Origin: Streptomyces fumigatiscleroticus
Lineage (GTDB): Bacteria; Actinomycetota; Actinomycetes; Streptomycetales; Streptomycetaceae
DNA length: 64,000 bases
NCBI RefSeq assembly: GCF_014647975.1
Contig: NZ_BMQF01000018.1
Span: forward strand, 1-64,000
Direction: 5' to 3'
A model generated the notes under the pieces. That model was given only the letters and a program-made list of their open reading frames with translations, did not search any database and was not told the origin of the DNA. Shown in pieces: positions 35,471-42,474 of the stretch; position 1 is the stretch's first letter, and each line of letters starts with the position of its first letter. Made by a program: the position numbers and the translations under genes.

Positions 35471-35764
35471 CTAACCGGCGAGGTGCCGTTCCACGGTCTC
35501 CACCTTGGAGGTGAGCGCGTCGGTCACTCCGGGGCGGATGTCGGCCTTGAGGACGAGGGAGACCCGGGGCGCCCGGGCCTCGACGGCGGCGACGGCGCGC
35601 CGGACGACGTCCATCACCTCGTCCCACTCGCCCTCGACCGAGGTGAACATCGCGTCGGTGCGGTTGGGCAGGCCCGACTCGCGGACCACCCGGACGGCGT
35701 CGGCGACGTACTCCCCCACGTCCTCGCCGACGCCCAGCGGCGTCACGGAGAAGGCGACGATCAT
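35471..35764 (-). CDS. MTH1187-family thiamine-binding protein
   Basis: 97 residues. Ferredoxin-like fold family of YqgV/MTH1187 proteins that bind thiamine or its precursors: MIVAFSVTPLG at the start, the conserved TSVEGEWDEVMDVV segment and VSLVLKADIRPG. The ATG overlaps the stop of the upstream DUF3817 gene by four bases. Exact physiological role is unknown; a cytosolic thiamine carrier or buffer is suggested for the family. Confidence 0.85.
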   Translation of the reverse strand: MIVAFSVTPLGVGEDVGEYVADAVRVVRESGLPNRTDAMFTSVEGEWDEVMDVVRRAVAAVEARAPRVSLVLKADIRPGVTDALTSKVETVERHLAG

Positions 35765-36105
35765 GCGTTCACGATCCCTTCCTGCCGGGCGCGGGCGGCG
35801 ATGACCGCGTCCTCGGCCTCGCGCCGCAGCCTGCGCTCGGCGAAGAAGCCGCCGGTGGGCAGCACCGAGAGGACGAAGTAGAGGGCGGCGGTCTTCAGCG
35901 GCCACTTGGCACGGTTCCAGGCGTCGGCCCAGAAGAGCACGTAGAGGATGAAGAGCACGGCATGGACCCAGCCCATCACCCGCACGGCGTCGAAGTCGGT
36001 GGTCCGCTTCAGCACCGAGCAGACCAGCAGGAGCAGGAACGAGATCGCCTCGGGGGCCGAGACCAGGCGGAGGCGGCGGAGGGCGGTGGCGGTCTTGATG
36101 TCCAC
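35761..36105 (-). CDS. DUF3817 integral membrane protein (second copy)
   Basis: 114 residues, three helices (about 17-33, 43-62, 72-92), motifs VMGWVHAVLFILYVLFWADAW and PTGGFFAERR. Diverged paralogue of the protein at 28761-29099: shared HxxLxxxY and ERR features but low overall identity. Co-transcribed with the thiamine-binding gene through an ATGA overlap. Confidence 0.85.
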   Translation of the reverse strand: MDIKTATALRRLRLVSAPEAISFLLLLVCSVLKRTTDFDAVRVMGWVHAVLFILYVLFWADAWNRAKWPLKTAALYFVLSVLPTGGFFAERRLRREAEDAVIAARARQEGIVNA

Positions 36106-36133
36106 GGGTCACCTTCGGTGGGAGGAAGACGTC

Positions 36134-36161
36134 GGGTCTGACGGTCGGAGGGTCTGACGGT
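36134..36161. repeat. Two direct repeats GGGTCTGACGGT
   Basis: 12-bp direct repeats with 16-base period in the 232-base gap between divergent genes, close to the DUF3817 start. A TTGTGACAA near-palindrome follows at 36190. Possible regulatory sites. Confidence 0.4.
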
Positions 36162-36337
36162 TTGTGAACGCATGCACAAGCTGGTCCATTGTGACAAACC
36201 CCGGCGGGGTGGCAGGGAGGGGGGCGCGCCGCCGGGAGGGAGCGACGGCGCCGGCGTCGACCCCAGGGGTGCCGTCAGGGTCCTTCTCCACCCCTGGGCC
36301 CTGTCGGCGCGGCGGGCCCGCCGCTACCGTCGCAGAC

Positions 36338-36976
36338 GTGGCGATGTTCCGACTTCAGGGGAGCAAGGTGCTCGCCGTCGACATGACCGGGGACGCCGTG
36401 AAGGCGAAGAACGGCTCGATGGTCGCGTACGACGGGCAGATGGCCTTCAAGAAGCTGAGCGGCGGCGGTGAGGGGCTGCGGGGGATGGTCACCCGGCGGA
36501 TCACCGGCGAGCAGATGACCGTGATGGAGGTGAAGGGGCACGGGACGTGCTGGTTCGCGGACCGGGCCACGGAGATCAACCTCGTCGCCCTCCAGGGGGA
36601 CAAGCTGTACGTGGAGGCGAGCAACCTGCTGGCGACCGACGCCGGGCTGCGGACCGGCACGACCTTCACCGGAGTGCGCGGCGCCTCGCAGGGCAACGGG
36701 CTGTTCACGACGACCGTCGAGGGGCACGGGCAGGCGGCGATCACCTCGGACGGCCCGGCGGTGGTGCTGCGCGTGAGCCCGCAGTACCCGCTGACCGTCG
36801 ACCCCGGGGCGTATGTCGCGCACCAGGGGAACCTGCGGCAGTCCTTCCAGTCGGGTGTGACGTTCCGCACGCTGATGGGAGAGGGCGGCGGCGAGGCCTT
36901 CCAGATCAGGTTCGAGGGGGACGGGCTGGTGTACGTGCAGCCGAGCGAGCGCACCACGATCGCGGGGGATGTGTGA
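36338..36976 (+). CDS. AIM24 family protein, copy 1
   Basis: 212 residues of the AIM24 (DUF124) beta-barrel family. Shows the pattern of short beta repeats with GQMAFKKLSGG, EVKGHGTCWFAD, LYVEASNLLA, GNGLFTTTVEGHG and DPGAYVAHQGNL. No signal peptide; presumably cytosolic or membrane-associated. The GTG is exactly seven bases after a TACCGT -10 box, implying a leaderless message; an ATG two codons later is the alternative. First of three tandem paralogues with overlapping or closely spaced starts. Bacterial AIM24 function is not established. Confidence 0.85.
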   Translation: MAMFRLQGSKVLAVDMTGDAVKAKNGSMVAYDGQMAFKKLSGGGEGLRGMVTRRITGEQMTVMEVKGHGTCWFADRATEINLVALQGDKLYVEASNLLATDAGLRTGTTFTGVRGASQGNGLFTTTVEGHGQAAITSDGPAVVLRVSPQYPLTVDPGAYVAHQGNLRQSFQSGVTFRTLMGEGGGEAFQIRFEGDGLVYVQPSERTTIAGDV

Positions 36977-36977
36977 C

Positions 36978-37628
36978 ATGCCCTTCCGCGAGATCAACTC
37001 CAAGATGGTCGAGGCGACGGTGGCACCCGGCACCCGGCTGTTCAGCCAGCGCGGCGCCATGCTCGCCTACCGGGGCGAGGTGTCGTTCACCCCGAACCTC
37101 CAGGGCGGCCAGGGCGGCATCATGTCGATGATCGGCCGCCGGGTGGCGAACGAGGACACGCCCCTGATGACCGTCGAGGGCAGCGGCACGGTCCTCTTCG
37201 GGCACGGCGGCCACCACGTCCAGGTGATCAACCTCTCCGGCGACACCCTGTACGTGGAGGCCGACCGCCTCCTGGCCTTCGAGGGCACCCTGCGGCAGGG
37301 CACGATGTTCCTCGGCTCGCAGGGCGGGGTCATGGGCATGGTCCGCGGCCAGGTCACGGGCCAGGGCCTGTTCACCACCACGCTCCAGGGGCACGGCGCG
37401 GTCGCCGTGATGGCCCACGGCGGTGTCTTCGAGGTCCCGATCACCCCGCAGCGCCCCGTCCATGTCGACCCGCAGGCCTACGTCGCCCACCACGGCGACG
37501 TCCGCAACAAGCTGTCCACGGCGCTGGGCTGGCGCGACATGGTGGGCCGCGGCTCCGGCGAGGCCTTCCAGCTGGAGCTCAGCGGGAACGGCGCGGTCTA
37601 CGTCCAGGCCTCGGAGGAGAAGCTGTGA
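36978..37628 (+). CDS. AIM24 family protein, copy 2
   Basis: 216 residues. Same fold as copy 1: GAMLAYRGEVSF, VEGSGTVLFGHGG, LYVEADRLLAFEG, GQGLFTTTLQGHG and DPQAYVAHHGDV, with about one third identity to copy 1 by eye. A GGGGG ribosome site lies nine bases before the chosen ATG; an ATG three codons earlier overlaps the previous gene but has no room for a ribosome site. Overlaps copy 3 by four bases. Confidence 0.88.
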   Translation: MPFREINSKMVEATVAPGTRLFSQRGAMLAYRGEVSFTPNLQGGQGGIMSMIGRRVANEDTPLMTVEGSGTVLFGHGGHHVQVINLSGDTLYVEADRLLAFEGTLRQGTMFLGSQGGVMGMVRGQVTGQGLFTTTLQGHGAVAVMAHGGVFEVPITPQRPVHVDPQAYVAHHGDVRNKLSTALGWRDMVGRGSGEAFQLELSGNGAVYVQASEEKL

Positions 37629-38425
37629 GCACCTACGCGACCCCCGGCGCCGGCCCCGTGGTCCACGACCCCGCGACGCTGCCCGCCGACGACAACGTCA
37701 ACGCCTACACCTTCTGCGTGGAGCTCAAGGGGAGCCAGTGGTTCCTCCAGAAGGGCAAGATGATCGCCTACTACGGCTCCATCGACTTCAACGGGATCGG
37801 GCACGGCCCGCTGGACCGCCTGGTCCGTACCTCGTTCCATTCGCCTTTGCACGCGAGCGACTGGGTCGTGGCGGAGGGCTCGGGCAAGATGCTCCTCGCC
37901 GACCGGGCCTTCGACGTCAATTCCTTCGACCTCGATGACGGCAACCTGACCATTCGCAGCGGCAATCTGCTTGCTTTTCAGCCAAGTCTCGCGCTCAAAC
38001 AATCCATCGTCCCGGGCTTTCTGACGCTGATCGGTACCGGCAAGTTCGTGGCGGCGTCGAACGGCCCGGTCGTGTTCATGGAACCTCCGATTCGGGTGGA
38101 CCCGCAGGCCCTCGTCGGCTGGGCCGACTGTCCCTCGCCCTGCCACCACTACGATCATGGCTATATGACCGGTGTACTGGGAGGACTGCGTGCGCTGACG
38201 GGTATCGGCGGGGCCTCCGGCGAGGAGCATCAGTTCGAGTTCGCCGGGGCCGGCACGGTGCTGTTGCAGTCGACCGAGCAGTTGATGGCGGAACAGGCGG
38301 TGGGAGCGCTTCCGCAGCAAGCCGGGGTACCCGGCGGCGGAACGTCCGGAGGTCACGGGTCGCAGGCCGGGACACCGCGCCTTCCCGGACAGCTGGGAGA
38401 CCTCCAGCGCCGCTTCGGGCTGTGA
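37625..38425 (+). CDS. AIM24 family protein, copy 3 with extended tail
   Basis: 266 residues, the longest copy. GKMIAYYGSIDFNG, LLADRAFDVNSFDLDDGNL and DPQALVGWADCPSPCHH mark it as AIM24, but it has diverged, with a Cys-rich CPSPCHHYDH segment absent from copies 1 and 2. Beyond about 225 a Gly/Gln/Pro-rich tail follows. The GTG overlaps the copy 2 stop (GTGA). The three copies form one operon. Codon use from about 37840 to 38000 is less GC-rich than its neighbours. Confidence 0.88.
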   Translation: MSTYATPGAGPVVHDPATLPADDNVNAYTFCVELKGSQWFLQKGKMIAYYGSIDFNGIGHGPLDRLVRTSFHSPLHASDWVVAEGSGKMLLADRAFDVNSFDLDDGNLTIRSGNLLAFQPSLALKQSIVPGFLTLIGTGKFVAASNGPVVFMEPPIRVDPQALVGWADCPSPCHHYDHGYMTGVLGGLRALTGIGGASGEEHQFEFAGAGTVLLQSTEQLMAEQAVGALPQQAGVPGGGTSGGHGSQAGTPRLPGQLGDLQRRFGL

Positions 38426-38520
38426 GCGGTAACCTGCGGAGTGTGACATCGAACGCGTGCGCACTGTCACAGGAAACCCCTCACTAGTTCGCCTTTCAAC
38501 TTCTTAGGTAGACTTCATTC

Positions 38521-38997
38521 ATGGAGACCGAGACGGCCACGCGCTGGCTGAACGATGCGGAGCAGTGTGCCTGGCGCACCCACCTGGAGGTCAACAGGCT
38601 GTTGACCTACCAGCTCGAGAAGGACCTCCAGCCGTTCGGCCTGACTATGAACGACTACGAGATCCTGGTGAATCTCTCCGAGTCGGAGGATGTGCGAATG
38701 CGGATGAGCGATCTCGCCTCCGCGACCCTTCAGTCCAAGAGCCGCCTCTCGCACCAGATCACCCGCATGGAGAACGCGAACCTGGTACGCCGGGAGAACT
38801 GCGAGTCCGACCGCCGCGGACTCTACGCGGTCCTCACCGAGCACGGCATGGAGACGATGCAGAAGGTCGCGCCGCATCATGTGGCGTCGGTGCGCAGGCA
38901 CTTCATCGACCTGCTGTCCCCCGAGGCCCTGGCGGAGCTCGACAAGTCCCTCAGGCCCATCGCGGAGCACCTGCGCGGCCAGCGCGGCCGCCCGTGA
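38521..38997 (+). CDS. MarR-family transcriptional regulator
   Basis: 158 residues. HTH with LTMNDYEILVNLSESEDVRMRMSDLASA, recognition helix SKSRLSHQITRMENANLV and wing DRRGLYAVLTEHG. A TAGACT box is six bases before the ATG with no ribosome site, suggesting a leaderless mRNA. Ninety-five bases after the AIM24 operon on the same strand; the target may be that operon, itself, or a distant gene. Confidence 0.87.
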   Translation: METETATRWLNDAEQCAWRTHLEVNRLLTYQLEKDLQPFGLTMNDYEILVNLSESEDVRMRMSDLASATLQSKSRLSHQITRMENANLVRRENCESDRRGLYAVLTEHGMETMQKVAPHHVASVRRHFIDLLSPEALAELDKSLRPIAEHLRGQRGRP

Positions 38998-39461
38998 CCC
39001 GGGAGCCGCTCCGGGCCCGGGGCCGGGCCGACTCGGCCTGAGCGCTCCGCCGGGCGTCCGGTGCCTCGTCCGCGGGCCCGTCGCGGCCGGTCGCGCGGTG
39101 CGCCGCGCGGCGCGCGCCGCGCCGAGCCGTATGAGGCGGTCGAAATGTATGAGGCGCTCGAGCCGTATGAGGCGGTCGAAGATCCACGCCCGGCCGGTCC
39201 ACGCCCGGCCGACCGCCATGGCGAGCGCGCCGGCACCGGAGGCAAGGCCGGCTGCGCCCAGGCCCGCCGGCAGCGCCGCCCGCACCCGGGCGGCGATGTC
39301 GTCCCCCGGGCCGCCGCTGCCCGGCGAAGGCGGTGACCAGCAGCCCGACGCCGGGCCGGGCCGTCGGCGACGGGACGGGTGCGGTGCGCCACGGTGCACG
39401 GCGAGGCGCGTGCCGGACGGATGCCGGACGGGTGCCGGACGGCCTCCGCACCGGCCCGTCG
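38998..39461. other. 464-base region without a supported gene, rich in short repeats
   Basis: Holds three 18-bp units at 39124-39177, a 15-bp tandem pair TCCACGCCCGGCCGR just after, and three TGCCGGACGG units near 39410-39440. Open frames exist on both strands, but none combines a ribosome site, normal codon bias and a recognisable protein. It could be a decayed gene. Confidence 0.6.
39124..39177. repeat. Three 18-bp tandem units
   Basis: GAGCCGTATGAGGCGGTC, GAAATGTATGAGGCGCTC and a third unit identical to the first. In one plus frame they read (E-P/M-Y-E-A-V/L) repeats. Confidence 0.85.
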
Positions 39462-40418
39462 TCAGCCCCGGGTGAGTTCGGCCACCAGCTCGTCCGCCGC
39501 CCGGTAGGGGTCCGACTCGCCCGTGACGATGCGTTCCGCCAGTGCGCTCAGGCGGCGGTCGCCGCGGAGGTCGCCGATCCGTTCCCGCAGGGCCGTGACG
39601 GCGATCGTCTCGACCTCGCGGGCGGCGCGGGCCAGACGGCGTTCGGACAGGACGCCGCGCTCCTCCATCCACGCGCGGTGCTTCTCCAGCGCCTCGACGA
39701 CCTCCTCGACGCCCTCACCGCGCGCGGCGACCGTCTTCACGATCGGCGGGCGCCAGTCGCCGGGGCCGCGGGCCTCGCCGAGGCCCAGCATGTGGTTGAG
39801 TTCGCGGGCGGTGGCGTCCGCGCCGTCCCGGTCGGCCTTGTTGACGACGTACACGTCGCCGATCTCCAGGATCCCGGCCTTGGCCGCCTGGATGCCGTCG
39901 CCCATCCCGGGGGCCAGCAGCACGACCGACGTGTCCGCCTGGGAGGCGATCTCCACCTCGGACTGGCCGACGCCGACCGTCTCGACCAGGATCACGTCGC
40001 AGCCGGCCGCGTCCAGCACCCGGATCGCCTGCGGTGCGGCCCACGCGAGGCCGCCCAGGTGCCCGCGCGTCGCCATCGAGCGGATGTACACACCGGGGTC
40101 GGAGGCGTGCTCCGACATCCGCACCCGGTCGCCGAGGAGCGCGCCGCCGGAGAACGGCGAGGACGGGTCGACGGCCAGCACGCCGACCCGCCTGCCCTGC
40201 TTGCGGTACGCGCTCACCAGCGCCGAGGTGGACGTCGACTTGCCGACGCCCGGCGAACCCGTCAGGCCGACGACGTAGGCGTTGCCCGTCAGCGGCGCCA
40301 GGGCCGCCATGACCTCCCTGAGCTGCGGGGACGCCCCCTCCACCAGGGAGATCAGCCGGGCCACGGCCCGTGGCCTGCCTTCCCTGGCCTGGGCGACCAG
40401 CGAGGAGACGTCCTGCAT
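39462..40418 (-). CDS. meaB: MeaB/ArgK-type GTPase chaperone of B12 mutases
   Basis: 318 residues. G3E-family GTPase that loads and protects adenosylcobalamin-dependent acyl-CoA mutases. P-loop GLTGSPGVGKSTST, the DPSSPFSGGALLGDR Mg switch, ETVGVGQSE, and NKAD as base-recognition motif. The ATG has GGAG five bases upstream; a GTG one codon earlier is possible. It follows the thiolase gene by 52 bases on the same strand, forming an acyl-CoA unit. The likely partners are isobutyryl-CoA mutase in this window and methylmalonyl-CoA mutase elsewhere. Confidence 0.93.
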   Translation of the reverse strand: MQDVSSLVAQAREGRPRAVARLISLVEGASPQLREVMAALAPLTGNAYVVGLTGSPGVGKSTSTSALVSAYRKQGRRVGVLAVDPSSPFSGGALLGDRVRMSEHASDPGVYIRSMATRGHLGGLAWAAPQAIRVLDAAGCDVILVETVGVGQSEVEIASQADTSVVLLAPGMGDGIQAAKAGILEIGDVYVVNKADRDGADATARELNHMLGLGEARGPGDWRPPIVKTVAARGEGVEEVVEALEKHRAWMEERGVLSERRLARAAREVETIAVTALRERIGDLRGDRRLSALAERIVTGESDPYRAADELVAELTRG

Positions 40419-40470
40419 CACAGCTCCGTTCCGAGGAGGGGCGTCGGGGAAGTCGGTCGAGACAAGGGCC

Positions 40471-41676
40471 TCAGGCCTTCGGTACCCGCACGATCAGCGC
40501 GTCACCCTGACCGCCGCCGCCGCACAGCGCGGCCGCGCCGATCCCGCCGCCGCGCCGCTTCAGCTCCAGCGCCAGGTGGAGGACGAGCCGGGCGCCGGAC
40601 ATCCCGATCGGGTGACCGAGGGCGATGGCACCGCCGTTGACGTTCACCTTTTCCGTGGAGACGCCGAGGTCCTTCATTGACTGCACGGCGACGGCCGCGA
40701 ACGCCTCGTTGATCTCGATCAGGTCGAGGTCGGAGACGTCCAGGCCCTCCTTCTTCAGCGCGTGCCGGATCGCGTTGGACGGCTGCGACTGGAGCGAGTT
40801 GTCCGGGCCGGCCACGTTGCCGTGCGCCCCGATCTCCGCGATCCAGTCCAGGCCCAGCTCCTCGGCCTTGGCCCGGCTCATCACGACCACCGCCGCCGCA
40901 CCGTCGGAGATCTGCGAGGCCGAACCGGCGGTGATCGTGCCGTCCTTGGCGAAGGCCGGGCGCAGCTTCGCCAGCGACTCGGCCGTCGTGTCGCCGCGGA
41001 TGCCCTCGTCCTTGCTGAACAGGACCGGGTCGCCCTTGCGCTGCGGGATCTCCACGGGGGTTATCTCCGCCTCGAAGATTCCGTTCTTCTGCGCGGCGGC
41101 GGCGCGCTGGTGGGACAGGGCCGCGATCCGGTCCTGCTCCTCGCGCCCGATGCCGAGCCGCGTGTTGTGCTTCTCCGTGGACTCGCCCATGGCGATGCCC
41201 TCGAAGGAGTCGGTCAGGCCGTCGTGGGCCATGGCGTCGAGCATCTCGACCGCACCGTACTTGAAGCCCTCGCGGGACTTGGGCAGCAGGTGGGGCGCGT
41301 TGGTCATGGACTCCTGGCCGCCCGCGACCACGATGTCGAACTCGCCGGCGCGGATCAGCTGGTCGGCGAGCGCGACGGCGTCGAGGCCGGAGAGGCAGAC
41401 CTTGTTGATCGTGAGCGCCGGGACGCTCATCGGGATGCCGGCCTTGACCGCGGCCTGGCGCGCCGGGATCTGCCCCGCCCCGGCCTGGAGCACCTGGCCC
41501 ATGATCACGTACTGCACCTGGTCGCCACCGATCCCCGCACGGTCGAGGGCGGCCTTGATCGCGAAGCCGCCGAGGTCGGCCCCGGAGAAGGACTTCAGCG
41601 AACCGAGCAGCCGCCCCATCGGGGTGCGCGCACCCGCGACGATGACGGACGTCGTGCCGTTCGTTCCAGAAGACAT
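40471..41676 (-). CDS. Acetyl-CoA C-acetyltransferase (thiolase)
   Basis: 401 residues. Catalytic Cys in INKVCLSGLDAVA (about residue 92), His in NGGAIALGHPIGMSGAR, second Cys in ALCGGGGQGDA; NEAFAAVA and QISDGAAAVVV complete the family pattern. Condenses or cleaves acetoacetyl-CoA; it can serve butyryl-CoA synthesis or fatty-acid breakdown. The ATG follows a GGAAGGGGA ribosome site. Divergent from the epimerase gene, co-directional with meaB. Confidence 0.93.
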   Translation of the reverse strand: MSSGTNGTTSVIVAGARTPMGRLLGSLKSFSGADLGGFAIKAALDRAGIGGDQVQYVIMGQVLQAGAGQIPARQAAVKAGIPMSVPALTINKVCLSGLDAVALADQLIRAGEFDIVVAGGQESMTNAPHLLPKSREGFKYGAVEMLDAMAHDGLTDSFEGIAMGESTEKHNTRLGIGREEQDRIAALSHQRAAAAQKNGIFEAEITPVEIPQRKGDPVLFSKDEGIRGDTTAESLAKLRPAFAKDGTITAGSASQISDGAAAVVVMSRAKAEELGLDWIAEIGAHGNVAGPDNSLQSQPSNAIRHALKKEGLDVSDLDLIEINEAFAAVAVQSMKDLGVSTEKVNVNGGAIALGHPIGMSGARLVLHLALELKRRGGGIGAAALCGGGGQGDALIVRVPKA

Positions 41677-41822
41677 GAGCAGCGATCCCCTTCCGGCCTG
41701 CACAGCCGAGGAGTGAACGAGGGTTTACTCGAATGTACTGAGCGGTATGGCGCCCGTCACCGGGCCGTCGGTGTGATCGCGCGCACGTTGCGTAACCACC
41801 TCCGGAGCGCTGCACTGAACAC

Positions 41823-42263
41823 ATGCTGACGCGAATCGACCACATCGGGATCGCCTGCCACGACCTCGACGCGACCGTCGAGTTCTACCGTGCGACCTAC
41901 GGCTTCGAGGTGTTCCACACCGAGGTCAACGAGGAGCAGGGCGTGCGCGAGGCCATGCTCAAGATCAACGATACGTCGGACGGCGGCTCGTCCTACCTCC
42001 AGCTGCTGGAGCCGGTCCGCGAGGACAGTGCCGTCGCCAAGTGGCTGGCCAAGAACGGCGAGGGCGTCCACCACATCGCCTTCGGCACCGCGGACGTCGA
42101 CGGCGACGCGGCGGCCGTGCGCGACAAGGGTGTCCGCGTCCTCTACGAAGAGCCCCGGCGCGGCTCCATGGGGTCACGGATCACCTTCCTGCACCCGAAG
42201 GATTGCCATGGAGTCCTGACAGAACTGGTCACTTCGGCGCCTGTTGAGTCACCTGAGCACTGA
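41823..42263 (+). CDS. mce: Methylmalonyl-CoA epimerase
   Basis: 146 residues, glyoxalase/VOC fold. Interconverts (2S)- and (2R)-methylmalonyl-CoA. Metal ligands visible: His in RIDHIGIAC, Gln in YLQLLEP, His in VHHIAF, Glu in LTELV. Normal length. Divergent from the thiolase, with 146 bases between, and followed by a hairpin. Links propionyl-CoA to the mutase pathway supported by meaB. Confidence 0.94.
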   Translation: MLTRIDHIGIACHDLDATVEFYRATYGFEVFHTEVNEEQGVREAMLKINDTSDGGSSYLQLLEPVREDSAVAKWLAKNGEGVHHIAFGTADVDGDAAAVRDKGVRVLYEEPRRGSMGSRITFLHPKDCHGVLTELVTSAPVESPEH

Positions 42264-42293
42264 CCCTCGTACATAGGGGCCGGTAGGGTTGGG

Positions 42294-42325
42294 TGCGGTC
42301 GCCGCCCGATCCGGGGGCGACCGCA
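42294..42325 (+). terminator. Terminator after the epimerase gene
   Basis: TGCGGTCGCC and GGCGACCGCA (10 bp), extended by three inner C-G pairs around GATCC with a one-base bulge; 30 bases past the stop. Confidence 0.8.
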
Positions 42326-42474
42326 TGCCGGGGTCCGGGTTTCGGGGAGGGAGCGCCGGGGCAGCAGCCCATGCTCCGCCGTTGATCTGACACCATTCCC
42401 CGGGGGCCCCGTTCGGCGGACGGACGGAGCCCGCATGGCCAGACTTGCGACCAGGGGACGGATGGGACCGCGCA

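Noticed and set aside
34749..35881. Long Pro/Arg-rich open frames through the tandem repeats
   Set aside because: Stop-free only because the repeats lack stop codons. No ribosome site, composition purely repeat-driven.
39061..39336. Small plus-strand gene covering the 18-bp repeats
   Set aside because: Arg/Pro-rich product, no ribosome site, no homology recognised; kept only as a repeat region.
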